A stretch of DNA of 64,000 nt from Marinibacterium sp050389775 (GTDB lineage: Bacteria; Pseudomonadota; Alphaproteobacteria; Rhodobacterales; Rhodobacteraceae), in NCBI RefSeq assembly GCF_050389775.1, contig NZ_CP177144.1, positions 62,001-126,000 of the forward strand. The letters are read 5' to 3'. The first letter of the stretch is position 1. Each line of letters begins with the position of its first letter. Position numbers and translations under genes: made by a program. Of the stretch, positions 24,927 to 33,932 are shown in pieces. Below the pieces are notes generated by a model, which worked only from the letters and a program-made list of their open reading frames with translations, searched no databases and had not been told where the DNA came from.

Positions 24927-26108
24927 TTATCCGTAAAGGCAGTCGCGAAGCCGGATCAGCCCCCGCTGCATTTCGTCTTTTGGGGCCACCATGGCGACCC
25001 GGATATAGCCGGCGCCGGGATTGGCACCGTCCACGGTTTGCGACAGGTAGGCGCCGGGCAGGACCCGCACGCCGGTTTCCGTCCAGAGTTTCAGCGCCGC
25101 CGCCTCGCCATCCTCGACCGGCAGCCACAGGAAGAACCCGGCCTGGGGCGAGGCATAGCCCGGCACGCCCGACAGGAGCGCATCGGCGATGTCGTATTTC
25201 TCGGCATAGAGCCGGCGGTTCTCGACCACATGGGCCTCGTCGGCCCAGACCCGGGCGGCGGCGGCCTGCAGCGGCCCGGGCAGCGGCGCGCCGGAATAGG
25301 CCCGCAGCTGTTTGAGCCGGGCCATGTTGCCCGCGCCGGTGGCCACGAAGCCCGAGCGCAGCCCGGGCAGGTTCGACCGTTTCGACAGCGAATGGAAGGA
25401 CAGCAGACGGTCGGGGTCGATGCCCATCTCGTCGGCCACCTGCATCGCGCCGACGGGCGGCGCGTCGCGGTAGATCTCGCAGTAGCATTCGTCGGCGAAG
25501 ACCCGGAAATCGTGCTTTTCGGCCAGGCCCAGCAGGGTCTGCCAATAGTCCCGCGGGGCCACCGCGCCCTGGGGATTGGCCGGCGAACAGACATAGGCAA
25601 TGGCCGTGCGGTCCAGCAGTTCGGCCGGCAGGCCGGCGAAATCGGGCAGGTGGCCGGTCTCGGCCGTGGCCGGCACGAAATGCGGCCGCGCACCGACCGA
25701 AATCGCGGCGACCATGTAGACCTGGTAGAACGGATTGGGCGCCAGAACGACAGGCTGGCCGCCGTTCTTGGTTTCCGGGCAGAGCGACATGGCCGCGTTG
25801 TAGAGCCCCTCGCGCGTGCCGTTCAGCGTCAGCACCTGGGTGTCGGCATCGCGCGTCACGCCATAGCGCCGCTGGATCCAGGCGCTGATGGCCTGGCGCA
25901 GTTCGGGCGTGCCCTCATTGGCCGGATAGCTGTTGAAGCCTGCCGCATTCTCGACGATCACATCGGTAAGCCATTGGGGAAACGCATGTTTCGGTTCACC
26001 AATGGTCATGTGCACCACGTCGCCGCCCGGCGCGTGGGGATCAAGAAGGGCCCGCAAACGCGGGAAAGCGTAAGCCGGCAGGTTCGAAAACCGCTCAGGA
26101 AAAATCAT
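24927..26108 (-). CDS. Class I/II PLP aminotransferase (DapC-like)
   Basis: This is a 393-residue fold-type I aminotransferase. ATG 26108 is chosen because GAGG is 7 nt before it. A second ATG two codons upstream is less well placed. It begins IFPERFSNLPAYAFPRLRAL, the usual start of the alphaproteobacterial family next to ftsK that is annotated succinyldiaminopimelate or aspartate-type aminotransferase. The PLP lysine lies in SFHSLSKRSN. A role in lysine/diaminopimelate synthesis would fit the peptidoglycan context but is only inferred. It is the first gene of an operon with ftsK. Confidence 0.85.
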   Translation of the reverse strand: MIFPERFSNLPAYAFPRLRALLDPHAPGGDVVHMTIGEPKHAFPQWLTDVIVENAAGFNSYPANEGTPELRQAISAWIQRRYGVTRDADTQVLTLNGTREGLYNAAMSLCPETKNGGQPVVLAPNPFYQVYMVAAISVGARPHFVPATAETGHLPDFAGLPAELLDRTAIAYVCSPANPQGAVAPRDYWQTLLGLAEKHDFRVFADECYCEIYRDAPPVGAMQVADEMGIDPDRLLSFHSLSKRSNLPGLRSGFVATGAGNMARLKQLRAYSGAPLPGPLQAAAARVWADEAHVVENRRLYAEKYDIADALLSGVPGYASPQAGFFLWLPVEDGEAAALKLWTETGVRVLPGAYLSQTVDGANPGAGYIRVAMVAPKDEMQRGLIRLRDCLYG

Positions 26109-26534
26109 CTGCATGCCTCGGATCGGGGTCGTATCCGCCCCGTTACGCAAAAGGATACCGACGCCCCGCCGATCCGTCCAGAAAAACGGGCGCGACAAGG
26201 CATTATTGTGACATTCAAGCCATGCGGCGCGGCCAGGCGCCCCCTGCCCTGCCCCCCGATTTGCCCGTGCCGGAGCGCCGCAAACGGGCGCACGGGGCCC
26301 CTTGGCCCCCGGCCGATGGCGCCCCGCGACCGATCGACGCCCCGGCCAGACCGGCCGCGTCAGGCAACCGGCGTGACCGACCGGCACCCTACCCGGCCCG
26401 CCAGTTCCGGCGACGAGCGGCGCCGGTCAAAGCCGGGCCCGACTCGCCAGTCCAAGCGACCAGCGCCCTTGATCGAAAGCCAGAGCCGCCGGTTCAGGCA
26501 ACAATGCGTCCGATCAATGCGCCCACCTGCCGGA
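26109..26534. other. Gene-free spacer upstream of the aminotransferase-ftsK operon
   Basis: 426 bp between the amidase stop and the aminotransferase start, both on the minus strand. The part near 26150-26225 is less GC-rich and should hold the promoter. The remainder (26225-26530) is GC-rich with no convincing gene. I saw no terminator with a T tract for the amidase. Confidence 0.35.
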
Positions 26535-27866
26535 TCAGGCGGCCAGCGCGGCCTCGGCGGCCAGGCCAAGGCGCAGCAGGGCGTCTTCGCTGCCCGGCCG
26601 GCCCATCAGCGTCACCCCGCAGGACGGCGTGCCCGTCGGCAGGGTCAGGGCGCACAGGCCCATCAGGTTGCCGATCCGCGTGTTGCGCAGGGAAATCAGG
26701 TTCTCGGTCCGGTAATATTCGGCATCCTCGTTCAGCCGCCGAAGGTTGGGCGGCAGGTTCGGCGCCGTCGGGATCAGCACGGCATCGAAAGGCGCCGTGG
26801 CCTCGGCCCAGATCGACCGGTACCGCTCCAGCTCGGCCCAGGCCGCGACGTAATCGGGCGCCGAGTACTCGGCTCCGGCCCGGAACCGGGCCAGGATCTG
26901 GGGATACATAAGGTCGGGCGCGGCCTCGATCACGTCGCGCCAGAGGCCATAGGCCTCGGTGGCATACAGCGCGCCGGACAGGGTCATGGCCTGGGTCAGC
27001 TCGGGCACGTCCAGCGGCACCATGCGCGCGCCGGCGGCCTCGATCCGGGCGCGGGCGCTGTCAAAGGCCGCGCCGGGGGCGTCGCGCAGATCGTCCTGGG
27101 CCACGGTCCCGAGCACGGCGATGCGTGTGCCCGACAGGTCGGCGCCGGCCAGGTCGGGCGCCCGGCGGCCTTCCATCGCGGCCAGGGCCAGGGCGGCATC
27201 CTCGACCTTGCGGGTCAGCGGGCCGATGGTGTCGAACCGCGGGCAGAGCGGCACGATGCCGTCCAGGCTGAGCCGGCCGGTCGTGGTCTTGAGGCCGACG
27301 AGGTCGTTCCAGGCGGCCGGCACGCGCACCGATCCGCCGGTGTCGGACCCGATGCCCAGCGGGGCCAGGCCAAAGGCCACCGAGGCCGCCGCGCCCGAGG
27401 ACGACCCGCCCGGCACGGCCTCGGGGTCGTTGACATTGGGCGGGGTGCCGGTGACCGGGTTGTAGCCCAGGCCGGAAAAGGCCAGTTCGGACATGTGGGT
27501 CTTGCCCAGGCAGACCATGCCCATGCGCGTGGCATTGCGCAGGACCGGGGCGTCGCGGGCCGGGATGCGGTCCTTCAGCAGGGCGGTGCCGGCTTCGGTG
27601 GCCACGCCGGCAGTGTCGACCAGGTCCTTCCAGCTGGCCGGCACACCGTCCAGCGGCGACAGGCGGCGGCCCTCTTCGGCCCGTTTCCGGGCCGCCTCGG
27701 CTTCGGCCCGGGCGCGGTCATGGGTGACGCGGGCATAGATGGCCGGAGCATGGGCATGGCCGTCGATGGCCGCCAGGCAGGTCTCGGCCAGGTCGACCGG
27801 GTCGATCCGGCCCGCCGCAATGTCCCGCCCCAGCGCAACCGCGCTCATCGTCAACCAGTCCTGCAT
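26535..27866 (-). CDS. Amidase signature enzyme
   Basis: This is a 443-residue amidase. ATG 27866 has AGAGGG 6-7 nt upstream. The reading frame is open for more than 1 kb further upstream, but only through the antisense of ubiH. The Ser-cisSer-Lys triad is present: Lys80 (SWKDLVD), a Ser in GGSSSGAA (155-157) and Ser179 in GSDTGGS. It hydrolyses a carboxamide to acid plus ammonia or amine. It is not a GatA, since no gatB/gatC is nearby. The substrate is unknown. Its 5' end is divergent from the ubiH-like gene, about 85 bp apart. Confidence 0.9.
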   Translation of the reverse strand: MQDWLTMSAVALGRDIAAGRIDPVDLAETCLAAIDGHAHAPAIYARVTHDRARAEAEAARKRAEEGRRLSPLDGVPASWKDLVDTAGVATEAGTALLKDRIPARDAPVLRNATRMGMVCLGKTHMSELAFSGLGYNPVTGTPPNVNDPEAVPGGSSSGAAASVAFGLAPLGIGSDTGGSVRVPAAWNDLVGLKTTTGRLSLDGIVPLCPRFDTIGPLTRKVEDAALALAAMEGRRAPDLAGADLSGTRIAVLGTVAQDDLRDAPGAAFDSARARIEAAGARMVPLDVPELTQAMTLSGALYATEAYGLWRDVIEAAPDLMYPQILARFRAGAEYSAPDYVAAWAELERYRSIWAEATAPFDAVLIPTAPNLPPNLRRLNEDAEYYRTENLISLRNTRIGNLMGLCALTLPTGTPSCGVTLMGRPGSEDALLRLGLAAEAALAA

Positions 27867-27950
27867 GTCGCACCCTCTTTCTGCGTTGCAGAGACGGTAG
27901 CGACAGTGTGGACCGTGGACAATCCCGAAGCCATGGCCATATTGCGGGAC

Positions 27951-29177
27951 ATGAACACGGATTACGATGTGCTGATCGTCGGCGGCGGGCTGACCGGCCC
28001 GGCGCTGGCCCTGGCGCTGGCCCAATGCGGCCTGCGCTCGGTGGTGATCGATGCGGTGGCCGCCGATGCGCTGGGCGAGCCGGGGTTCGACGGGCGGTCC
28101 TATGCCCTGGCCCTGGCGTCGCAACGGCTGCTTTCGGCGCTGGGGGTCTGGCCGGCGGTGGCCGGCGAGGCCCAGCCGATCCTCGACATCGCGGTGTCGG
28201 ACGGCCAGGTCGGCCAGGGCCCCGGACCCTTCGGGCTGGCCTTCGACCATGCCGAGATCGAAGACGGGCCGATGGGCTACATGGTCGAGGACCGCCACCT
28301 GCGCCCGGCCCTGCTGGCGGCGATGGAGGCCGAGCCGCGGGTGAACCTGATGACCGGCGCGCGGGTGACCGGCCAGTCGGTCGAGCCGGGCCGGGCCATG
28401 GTCGAGCTGGCCGATGGCCGGCAGCTGAGCGGGCGGTTGCTGGTCGGCTCGGACGGGCGGCGCAGCGGCACGGCCCAGCGGGCGGGGATCGGGCGGTTGC
28501 AATGGCGCTACGGCCAGACGGCACTGGTCTGCGCCCTGTCGCACGACCGGCCCCACGACGGCGTGGCCCGGCAGATCTTTCTGCCGCAGGGCCCGCTGGC
28601 GATCCTGCCGCTCAAGGGGAACCGGTGTTCGATCGTCTGGAGCGAGGAAACGGCGCTGGCCGCGCGGATCCAGGCGATGCCGCCCGAGGATTACCTGACA
28701 GCCCTGGCGCCCCGGTTCGGCGATGTGCTGGGCGGGCTGTCGCTGGCCGGCAAGCGGTTCACCTATCCGCTGGACCTGACGCTGGCCCGGCGGATGGTCG
28801 ATGACCGGCTGGCCCTGGTGGGCGATGCGGCCCACGGGGTGCACCCGATCGCGGGCCAGGGGCTGAACGCCGGGCTCCGCGACGTGGGCGCGCTGGCCGA
28901 GGTGCTGGCCATGGCCTGCCGCCGAGGCGAAGACCCGGGTGCCGCGGATGTTCTGGACCGCTATGCGCAATGGCGCCGGGCCGATACGGTCAGCCTTGCG
29001 CTGGCCACGGATGTGTTCAACCGGCTGTTCTCGAACGACAATGCCCTTCTGCGCCTGGGCCGTGGCCTGGGCATGGGCCTGGTCGGCGCCCTGCCCTCGC
29101 TGCGCCGCGGGCTGATCCGCGAAGCCGCCGGGGTGGCGGGCGACGTGCCGCGACTTCTGAAGGGCCAGCCCCTGTGA
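27951..29177 (+). CDS. ubiH: UbiH/UbiF-family FAD hydroxylase (ubiquinone biosynthesis)
   Basis: This is a 408-residue flavin monooxygenase of the UbiH/UbiF group. The FAD motif is VLIVGGGLTGPALALALA near the N-terminus. The second FAD motif LALVGDAAHGVHPIAGQGLN with following NAGLRDV is the UbiH-family signature. These enzymes hydroxylate the ring of the ubiquinone precursor. Which ring position cannot be decided from sequence. ATG 27951 is used. ATG 27933, in frame, is an alternative with a similarly weak ribosome site. It is convergent with the Trm112-LON-CnoX operon. Confidence 0.85.
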   Translation: MNTDYDVLIVGGGLTGPALALALAQCGLRSVVIDAVAADALGEPGFDGRSYALALASQRLLSALGVWPAVAGEAQPILDIAVSDGQVGQGPGPFGLAFDHAEIEDGPMGYMVEDRHLRPALLAAMEAEPRVNLMTGARVTGQSVEPGRAMVELADGRQLSGRLLVGSDGRRSGTAQRAGIGRLQWRYGQTALVCALSHDRPHDGVARQIFLPQGPLAILPLKGNRCSIVWSEETALAARIQAMPPEDYLTALAPRFGDVLGGLSLAGKRFTYPLDLTLARRMVDDRLALVGDAAHGVHPIAGQGLNAGLRDVGALAEVLAMACRRGEDPGAADVLDRYAQWRRADTVSLALATDVFNRLFSNDNALLRLGRGLGMGLVGALPSLRRGLIREAAGVAGDVPRLLKGQPL

Positions 29178-29188
29178 GGACGTGCAGG

Positions 29189-29289
29189 CCGGATATTTGA
29201 GAAGAGAAAGAAGCAGCAGACCGGACGCCGCCTGCCCGCCGCAGGGACGGGGCGCCAAGGTTGCTGCTTCTTTCTCTTTCCAAATATCC
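29189..29289. repeat. Inverted pair of the dispersed 29-bp repeat
   Basis: GATATTTGAGAAGAGAAAGA + AGCAGC (29192-29217) faces TGCTGCTTCTTTCTCTTTCC + AAATATCC (29262-29289). It lies exactly between the convergent ubiH-like and Trm112 genes, which fits a bidirectional transcription end. Confidence 0.88.
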
Positions 29290-29314
29290 CGTTGGCCGAC
29301 CGGCCACCGGCGGA

Positions 29315-29536
29315 TCAGCCGAGTTTGCGCGCCTCGTCCACCAGCATGATCGGGATGCCGTTGCGGATAGGGAAGGCCAGCCGGGCGGGTTTCGACACCA
29401 GTTCCTGGCGCGCCGCATCATATTCCAGGACGGTCTGGGTCAGCGGGCAGACCAGCGTTTCCAGCATCTGGCGGTCGGTGTCGCCATGGCGGCCCGTGTC
29501 GTTGTCGCCTTGGGGTTTCACCGGCTTGTCGCTCAT
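29315..29536 (-). CDS. Trm112 family (UPF0434/YcaR) protein
   Basis: This is a 73-residue small protein. The conserved core is LETLVCPLTQTVLEYD and LAFPIRNGIPIMLVDEAR. Eukaryotic Trm112 activates methyltransferases; bacterial members are largely uncharacterised. Only one of the usual zinc cysteines (in VCP) is present, common in the YcaR branch. Its ATG overlaps the stop of the LON-domain gene (ATGA), so it is cotranslated. Confidence 0.88.
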   Translation of the reverse strand: MSDKPVKPQGDNDTGRHGDTDRQMLETLVCPLTQTVLEYDAARQELVSKPARLAFPIRNGIPIMLVDEARKLG

Positions 29537-30177
29537 TGCAGCCGCTCCTCGGCCCCGCCGCGCAGGGCAAATTCGATCAGCGTCACCAGCGTTTCCCGCC
29601 GGGTCGGCAGCGACGGCGCTTCCAGCAGGGCCTGCTTGTCCTCGGGATCGAAATCCAGAAGCATCGACAGCGAATTGACCAGCAATTCATCCTCGGCCTC
29701 TTTCAGCGTGTCCCAGTCCGTCGACAGTTTCTGGGCCGAGAAGAACCGTTCGAGCAAGCGCAGGAAGCCCGGCCGGTCGAACCCCTGGTCCTCTTCCGTC
29801 TCGCCCAGGTCGCGGCCGAACCCGTCCCAGCTGACATCGCAGCGCCGGTAGGGCGTGAACCCCTCGACCTCGCGCAGGACGCGGAACCGCGACACGCCCG
29901 TCAGCGTCACCAGGTAACGCCCGTCCTCGGTTTCGGAAAACTGGGTCAGCCGCCCGGCACAGCCGATGGTGTACAGCCCGGTGCCGGCCTCGCGCCCGGG
30001 CACCTCGTTGGGCTGGACCATGCCGATCAGCCGTTCGGGGGTCTTGAGCGCATCTTCCAGCATCTGCAGGTAGCGCGGCTCGAAGATATGCAACGGCAGG
30101 CGCGACCGGGGCAGCAGCAGCGCCCCGGGCAAGGGAAAAACGGCAATCGTCTCGGGCAGGTCCGTGGGCTTGATCAT
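29533..30177 (-). CDS. LON substrate-binding-domain protein
   Basis: This 214-residue protein has only the Lon N-terminal (PUA-like) domain: IAVFPLPGALLLPRSRLPLH and HIFEPRYLQMLEDAL, followed by a helical tail. It has no ATPase or peptidase, so it is not a protease. It is likely a protein-binding or regulatory protein. It starts 27 bp downstream of the CnoX gene and overlaps the Trm112 gene. This CnoX-LON-Trm112 order is common in alphaproteobacteria and suggests a protein quality-control unit, which is inference. Confidence 0.9.
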   Translation of the reverse strand: MIKPTDLPETIAVFPLPGALLLPRSRLPLHIFEPRYLQMLEDALKTPERLIGMVQPNEVPGREAGTGLYTIGCAGRLTQFSETEDGRYLVTLTGVSRFRVLREVEGFTPYRRCDVSWDGFGRDLGETEEDQGFDRPGFLRLLERFFSAQKLSTDWDTLKEAEDELLVNSLSMLLDFDPEDKQALLEAPSLPTRRETLVTLIEFALRGGAEERLQ

Positions 30178-30204
30178 GGCGTCACATCTAGCCCTGTCGG
30201 GCGC

Positions 30205-31125
30205 TCAGGCAAATATCATCGAGCTCAGCTTGCGCCGCCCGTTCAGAACCACCGGATCGTTCGCCTTGAGCGCGTCGAAGATCGTGAAGAGCTGGGCCTT
30301 TGCCGCACCGTCGTTCCATTCGCGATCGCGCCGGAACAGGTCGAGCAGCTGGTCGACGGCCTCCTCCACCTGGCCGTTGGCATGCAGCGCCAGGGCCAGG
30401 TCGAATCGCGCCTGGTGATCGTCGGGCGTGGCATCCACCGCTGCCGTCAACTCGGCCAGCGGGCCGGCACCGGCGGCCTGGCGGGCCAGTTCCAGCTGGG
30501 CATGGGCGGCTTCCAGCGGGGCCGAGGCGGAAATCTCGGCCGGGGCGCCGTTCAGCACGGCTTCGGCCTGGTCGAGGTCATCCATGGCGATATGCGCCCG
30601 GACCAGGCCGCCGTACGCCGCGGCATGGTTGGGGTCTTCGCCCAGCACGGCGGCAAAGGTCTGGGCCGCGTCCACGGCCGCACCTTCGGCCAGCATGGCC
30701 TCGGCGGCCTCGACGGCATCATCCAGCCCGGCGCCCGGCGCCTCGCCGCCCGATGCGGCAATCACCCGCTCGACAAAGGCGTCGATCTCGGAGCCGGGCA
30801 GCGCGCCCTGGAACCCGTCGACCGGCTGGCCCTGCCAGAAGGCATAGACCGTGGGGATCGACTGGATCTGCAGCTGGCCCGACAGCATCTGGTTCTCGTC
30901 GACATTGATCTTGACCATCTTCACCGCGCCCTTGGCGGCGGTCACGGCCTTTTCCAGCGCCGGGCCAAGCGTCTTGCACGGGCCGCACCAGGGCGCCCAG
31001 AAATCGACGATGACGGGCACGGTCTGCGACTGCTCGACCACGTCGGCCATGAAGGTCGCTTCGCTGCTGTCCTTGATCAGGTCTTCCGCGGGGGCGCTGC
31101 CTGCGCCCGACATCAAATCCATCAT
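30205..31125 (-). CDS. cnoX: Thioredoxin-TPR co-chaperone, CnoX/YbbN-like
   Basis: This 306-residue protein has a thioredoxin domain with WCGPC (Cys47, Cys50) followed by TPR-like helices (about 125-300). CnoX protects unfolded proteins from over-oxidation and passes them to GroEL or DnaK. The E. coli protein lacks a redox active site, while the alphaproteobacterial type, as here, keeps CGPC and can be a true reductase. ATG 31125 lies 9 nt after AAGGAG, whereas ATG 31134 directly abuts it, so 31125 is preferred. It is the first gene of the three-gene operon. Confidence 0.88.
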   Translation of the reverse strand: MMDLMSGAGSAPAEDLIKDSSEATFMADVVEQSQTVPVIVDFWAPWCGPCKTLGPALEKAVTAAKGAVKMVKINVDENQMLSGQLQIQSIPTVYAFWQGQPVDGFQGALPGSEIDAFVERVIAASGGEAPGAGLDDAVEAAEAMLAEGAAVDAAQTFAAVLGEDPNHAAAYGGLVRAHIAMDDLDQAEAVLNGAPAEISASAPLEAAHAQLELARQAAGAGPLAELTAAVDATPDDHQARFDLALALHANGQVEEAVDQLLDLFRRDREWNDGAAKAQLFTIFDALKANDPVVLNGRRKLSSMIFA

Positions 31126-31292
31126 GTGCCTCATCTCCTTCGCGCTTGCCCCCTATATGACGGCGCCCGGCCGGGAAACCAAGGGGGCGCGGTGCATCGC
31201 CTCGGCTCTTGGGCCGCGCTGCCACGCCGGGGCGCATGTCTCGCCCGCCGCCCGGGCTTTTGTCCGGGCCGGGGCGGTGCTATCGGCAGGGG

Positions 31293-31712
31293 ATGAAAGC
31301 CTTCCTGGTCGATACCGTGGCAACGGTGCTGTTCTTCACCTGCCTGGCCGCATTCAGCGAGCTGGTCATCGCGGGGATGGAGCCGCGGCGCGTGCTGGTG
31401 GCCCGGCTGATCATGATCCCGGTGATGATCCTGACCGCCCGGCCCTACGGGCTGTGGCGCGACCTGCTGCTGCGCCGGATCGCCCCCCGCCGGGCCCTGG
31501 GGCGCACCCTTGTCGATACGGCCGCCTTCCTGGGCTTTCAGGTGCCGGTCTATGCCGCCACGCTGGCCGTGGCCGGTGCGTCGCGGGCCGAGATCCTGGC
31601 AGCCTGCCTGTCGGGCACCCTGCTGATGCTGGTGATCGGCCGGCCCTTCGGCCTGTTCCTGGACGGCGTGCGCCGGATGGCCGGAACGACAGCGCCCGCG
31701 CAGGGCGGATGA
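31293..31712 (+). CDS. alaE: L-alanine exporter AlaE
   Basis: This 139-residue inner-membrane protein has four hydrophobic segments, beginning VDTVATVLFFTCLAAFSELV and containing ARPYGLWRDLLLR. This matches the AlaE family (E. coli 149 residues). It exports L-alanine, preventing toxic build-up from dipeptides. An AGGGG lies close to ATG. It is divergent from cnoX and ends about 75 bp before the lipoprotein gene on the opposite strand. Confidence 0.88.
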   Translation: MKAFLVDTVATVLFFTCLAAFSELVIAGMEPRRVLVARLIMIPVMILTARPYGLWRDLLLRRIAPRRALGRTLVDTAAFLGFQVPVYAATLAVAGASRAEILAACLSGTLLMLVIGRPFGLFLDGVRRMAGTTAPAQGG

Positions 31713-31786
31713 CCTGCGCGGGCGCGGCGGCCCCCGGCCCGGCATGGGCCCGGTGGCGGTCGGGTCTGGCCCGGATCAGGCCCGGA

Positions 31787-31978
31787 TCAGGCCGGCGGCA
31801 GCGGTGCGCAGACCAGCGCGCCCGAGTCCAGCGTCGACAGGGCATAACCCGCCGGACAGGTCGGCTCGCCCGCCTTGCCCTCGTAGGTGGGCTGCAGGTA
31901 GACCGGCTCGGGCTCGGGCTGCGAACAGGCCGCAACGGCCAGAAGAAGAGCGCCGGCGGCGAAGTGGAACAGTTTCAT
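31787..31978 (-). CDS. Small lipoprotein
   Basis: This is a 63-residue protein with a lipoprotein signal peptide (MKLFHFAAGALLLAVAAC, lipobox VAAC). It is followed by a Pro/Glu-rich linker (SQPEPEPVYLQPTYEGK) and a short domain with a second Cys pair (TCPAGYAL...VCAPL). It is too small to assign a function. GGGGGA is placed before ATG. It may be an outer-membrane lipoprotein in the Rhodobacterales class. Confidence 0.7.
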   Translation of the reverse strand: MKLFHFAAGALLLAVAACSQPEPEPVYLQPTYEGKAGEPTCPAGYALSTLDSGALVCAPLPPA

Positions 31979-32142
31979 GATCTGTGTCCCCCGTTTGGTT
32001 TCGTACACGTGACCAAAGCCTAGGGCGCGCGGCGCGGCTGCCAAACGGTTTCCCGATTTGCACCTGTCCATCGGCAGAGGTCAGCCGGTCGGGGCCGGTT
32101 TCCGCCGGCTTGACGGGCGGTTAGCGGCAGCAGAGGTCGGGT

Positions 32143-32634
32143 TCAGCCGTCCCTGCGCCGGCCGAGGCGGCGCATCTGAAAGCCGGTCTTGTCCTGCGTG
32201 AACCCGGCGGCGCGGTAGAATGCAAGTGTCGATGGCCGGGTCGACCCGGTCATCAGCATGACCTTGTAACAGCCTTCGGCCCAGGCCCGGCGGGCGGCGT
32301 CGTGCAACAGGGCCCGGCCGATCCCGCGCCGGCGGTGCTCGGCATGGGTCACGACGTTTTCGATCAGCGCATAGGGCGCGGCGCTCCGCGAGAGGTTGGG
32401 GATGACAACCAGCGTGACCGAACCGACCAGCGTCCCGGCGCCCCCGGCCTCGGTCGGGTCCGTGTCTTCGGCCAGCAGAACGGCACTGCCCGGGATGACC
32501 ACCAGCCGGGCCAGCGCGTCCCGCGCCTGCTTTGGGTCGGCGGGCAGGTCGTCGGGGTTGAGATGCCGGTAGAGATCGAGGAGGCGCGGAATATCCGCCT
32601 CGCCTGCCGACCGGATGGTCAAATCACCGGTCAT
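32143..32634 (-). CDS. GNAT acetyltransferase
   Basis: This is a 163-residue GCN5-related N-acetyltransferase. The acetyl-CoA loop is HRRRGIGRALL, followed by the C-terminal FYRAAGF motif. ATG 32634 was chosen because GGAGGG lies 9-10 nt upstream. An ATG at 32667 is possible but without a site. The substrate is unknown. The next gene upstream, xthA, is also on the minus strand but is separated by the repeat pair, so it probably has its own promoter. Confidence 0.83.
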   Translation of the reverse strand: MTGDLTIRSAGEADIPRLLDLYRHLNPDDLPADPKQARDALARLVVIPGSAVLLAEDTDPTEAGGAGTLVGSVTLVVIPNLSRSAAPYALIENVVTHAEHRRRGIGRALLHDAARRAWAEGCYKVMLMTGSTRPSTLAFYRAAGFTQDKTGFQMRRLGRRRDG

Positions 32635-32708
32635 TCCCCGTCGCCCTCCATGCGCCCGCCGGCCCACCGCCCTTGCCCAAAGGCGCGTCGGGCGGGTGGG
32701 ACAGGGCC

Positions 32709-32855
32709 GGATATTTGGAAAGAGAAAGAAGCAGCAGCGTGCCGCCCCCTTCCCACCCGACGCTCATGGGCGGCAGGCCCGGCCATCCCTTGGCCGCGTG
32801 TGCGCCGGATGAACAAGGGCACGCGCTCCTGCTTCTTTCTCTTTGAAAGTATCCA
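32709..32855. repeat. Inverted pair of the dispersed 29-bp repeat in a 415-bp spacer
   Basis: GATATTTGGAAAGAGAAAGA + AGCAGCAG (32710-32737) faces CTCCTGCTTCTTTCTCTTTG + AAAGTATCC (32826-32854), about 90 bp apart. The spacer 32635-33049 lies between xthA and GNAT (both minus). Nothing else was recognised in it. Confidence 0.83.
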
Positions 32856-33049
32856 CGCCGTAGGCAAGGCCGGTCCCACCGGCCTTTCTCCGCCCCGTCC
32901 GCCGGGCACATCCGCCGGGCCGGTGCGGACCCGCAACACAGGGCCGGGTAGCCGCGCCCCGAAAGGCTGCCGGCCGGCAAGCCCCGCCCCGACCCCCTTT
33001 TGATGTCATATGGCACACCGGATGCCCCATTCCCGGGGCACCCGCGCCG

Positions 33050-33838
33050 TCACAGGTCGAAGCTGGCAAAGACCGGCGCATGGTCCGACGGCTTTTCCCA
33101 GCCCCGGACCGCGCGCAGGATGCGGCTGCCGTGGCCGGCGTTGGAAATATCGGGCGTGGCCCAGACATGATCCAGCCGGCGACCCTTGTCCGCCGCATCC
33201 CAATCGGGCGACCGGTAGGACCACCAGGAATACAGATTGCCCTCGGGAATGTCCTGCCGGGTGATATCCACCCATTTGCCGGCGTCCTGGGTTTCGCCCA
33301 GGTGTTCGACCTCGATCGGCGTGTGGCTGACCACCTTGAGCAATTGCTTGTGGTTCCAGACATCATCCTCGCGCGGGGCGATGTTGAGATCACCGACCAG
33401 GATGGCCTTTTGCGGGGTCTCTTCCCGGAACCAGTCGCGCATCTCGGTGAGGTAATCCAGCTTCTGGCCGAATTTCTCGTTCACCTCGCGGTCCGGCTTG
33501 TCGCCCCCCGCCGGCACGTAGAAATTGTGGATCGTCACCCCGTTTTCCAGCCGCCCTGCCACGTGGCGGGCATGGCCCAGCCGGGCGAAATCGCGGTCGC
33601 CGGCGTCTTCGATCGGCAGTTTCGACAGGATAGCCACCCCGTTGTAGCCCTTCTGCCCGCGGGCCACCATGTGCTCGTAGCCCAGGGCCTTGAACAGCCC
33701 GAAGGGAATCTTGTCGACCGGCGACTTGCATTCCTGCAGGCAGAGCACGTCCGGCCCTTCCTCGCGCAGCAGCTGCGTGACCAGGTCCGCCCGCAGGCGG
33801 ACCGAATTGATGTTCCAGGTGGCAAGGGTGAAGGGCAT
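33050..33838 (-). CDS. xthA: Exodeoxyribonuclease III
   Basis: This is a 262-residue AP endonuclease/3' exonuclease for base-excision repair. ATG 33838 follows GGAG by 7 nt. The EEP fold residues are seen: FTLATWNINSVR, Glu36 in CLQECK, the catalytic GDLNIAP, and the C-terminal SDHAPV. It works with the DNA glycosylases, including MutY at 60.2 kb, although the genes are far apart. It is divergent from the decarboxylase gene. Confidence 0.95.
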   Translation of the reverse strand: MPFTLATWNINSVRLRADLVTQLLREEGPDVLCLQECKSPVDKIPFGLFKALGYEHMVARGQKGYNGVAILSKLPIEDAGDRDFARLGHARHVAGRLENGVTIHNFYVPAGGDKPDREVNEKFGQKLDYLTEMRDWFREETPQKAILVGDLNIAPREDDVWNHKQLLKVVSHTPIEVEHLGETQDAGKWVDITRQDIPEGNLYSWWSYRSPDWDAADKGRRLDHVWATPDISNAGHGSRILRAVRGWEKPSDHAPVFASFDL

Positions 33839-33932
33839 GGCATGTCTCCGGAAAAGCACCCCTGCCCTATCGCAGCTGGCCGACCATTCCAACCGGCTTG
33901 ACGGCGGCGATCCGCCCGGTTTCTGTCGGCCC

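Noticed and set aside
25038..27950. More than 2.9 kb of open frame upstream of the ubiH-like gene on the plus strand
   Set aside because: It is antisense to the aminotransferase and amidase genes, with composition typical of a shadow frame of high-GC coding sequence. The domain begins at MNTDYDVLIVGGG.
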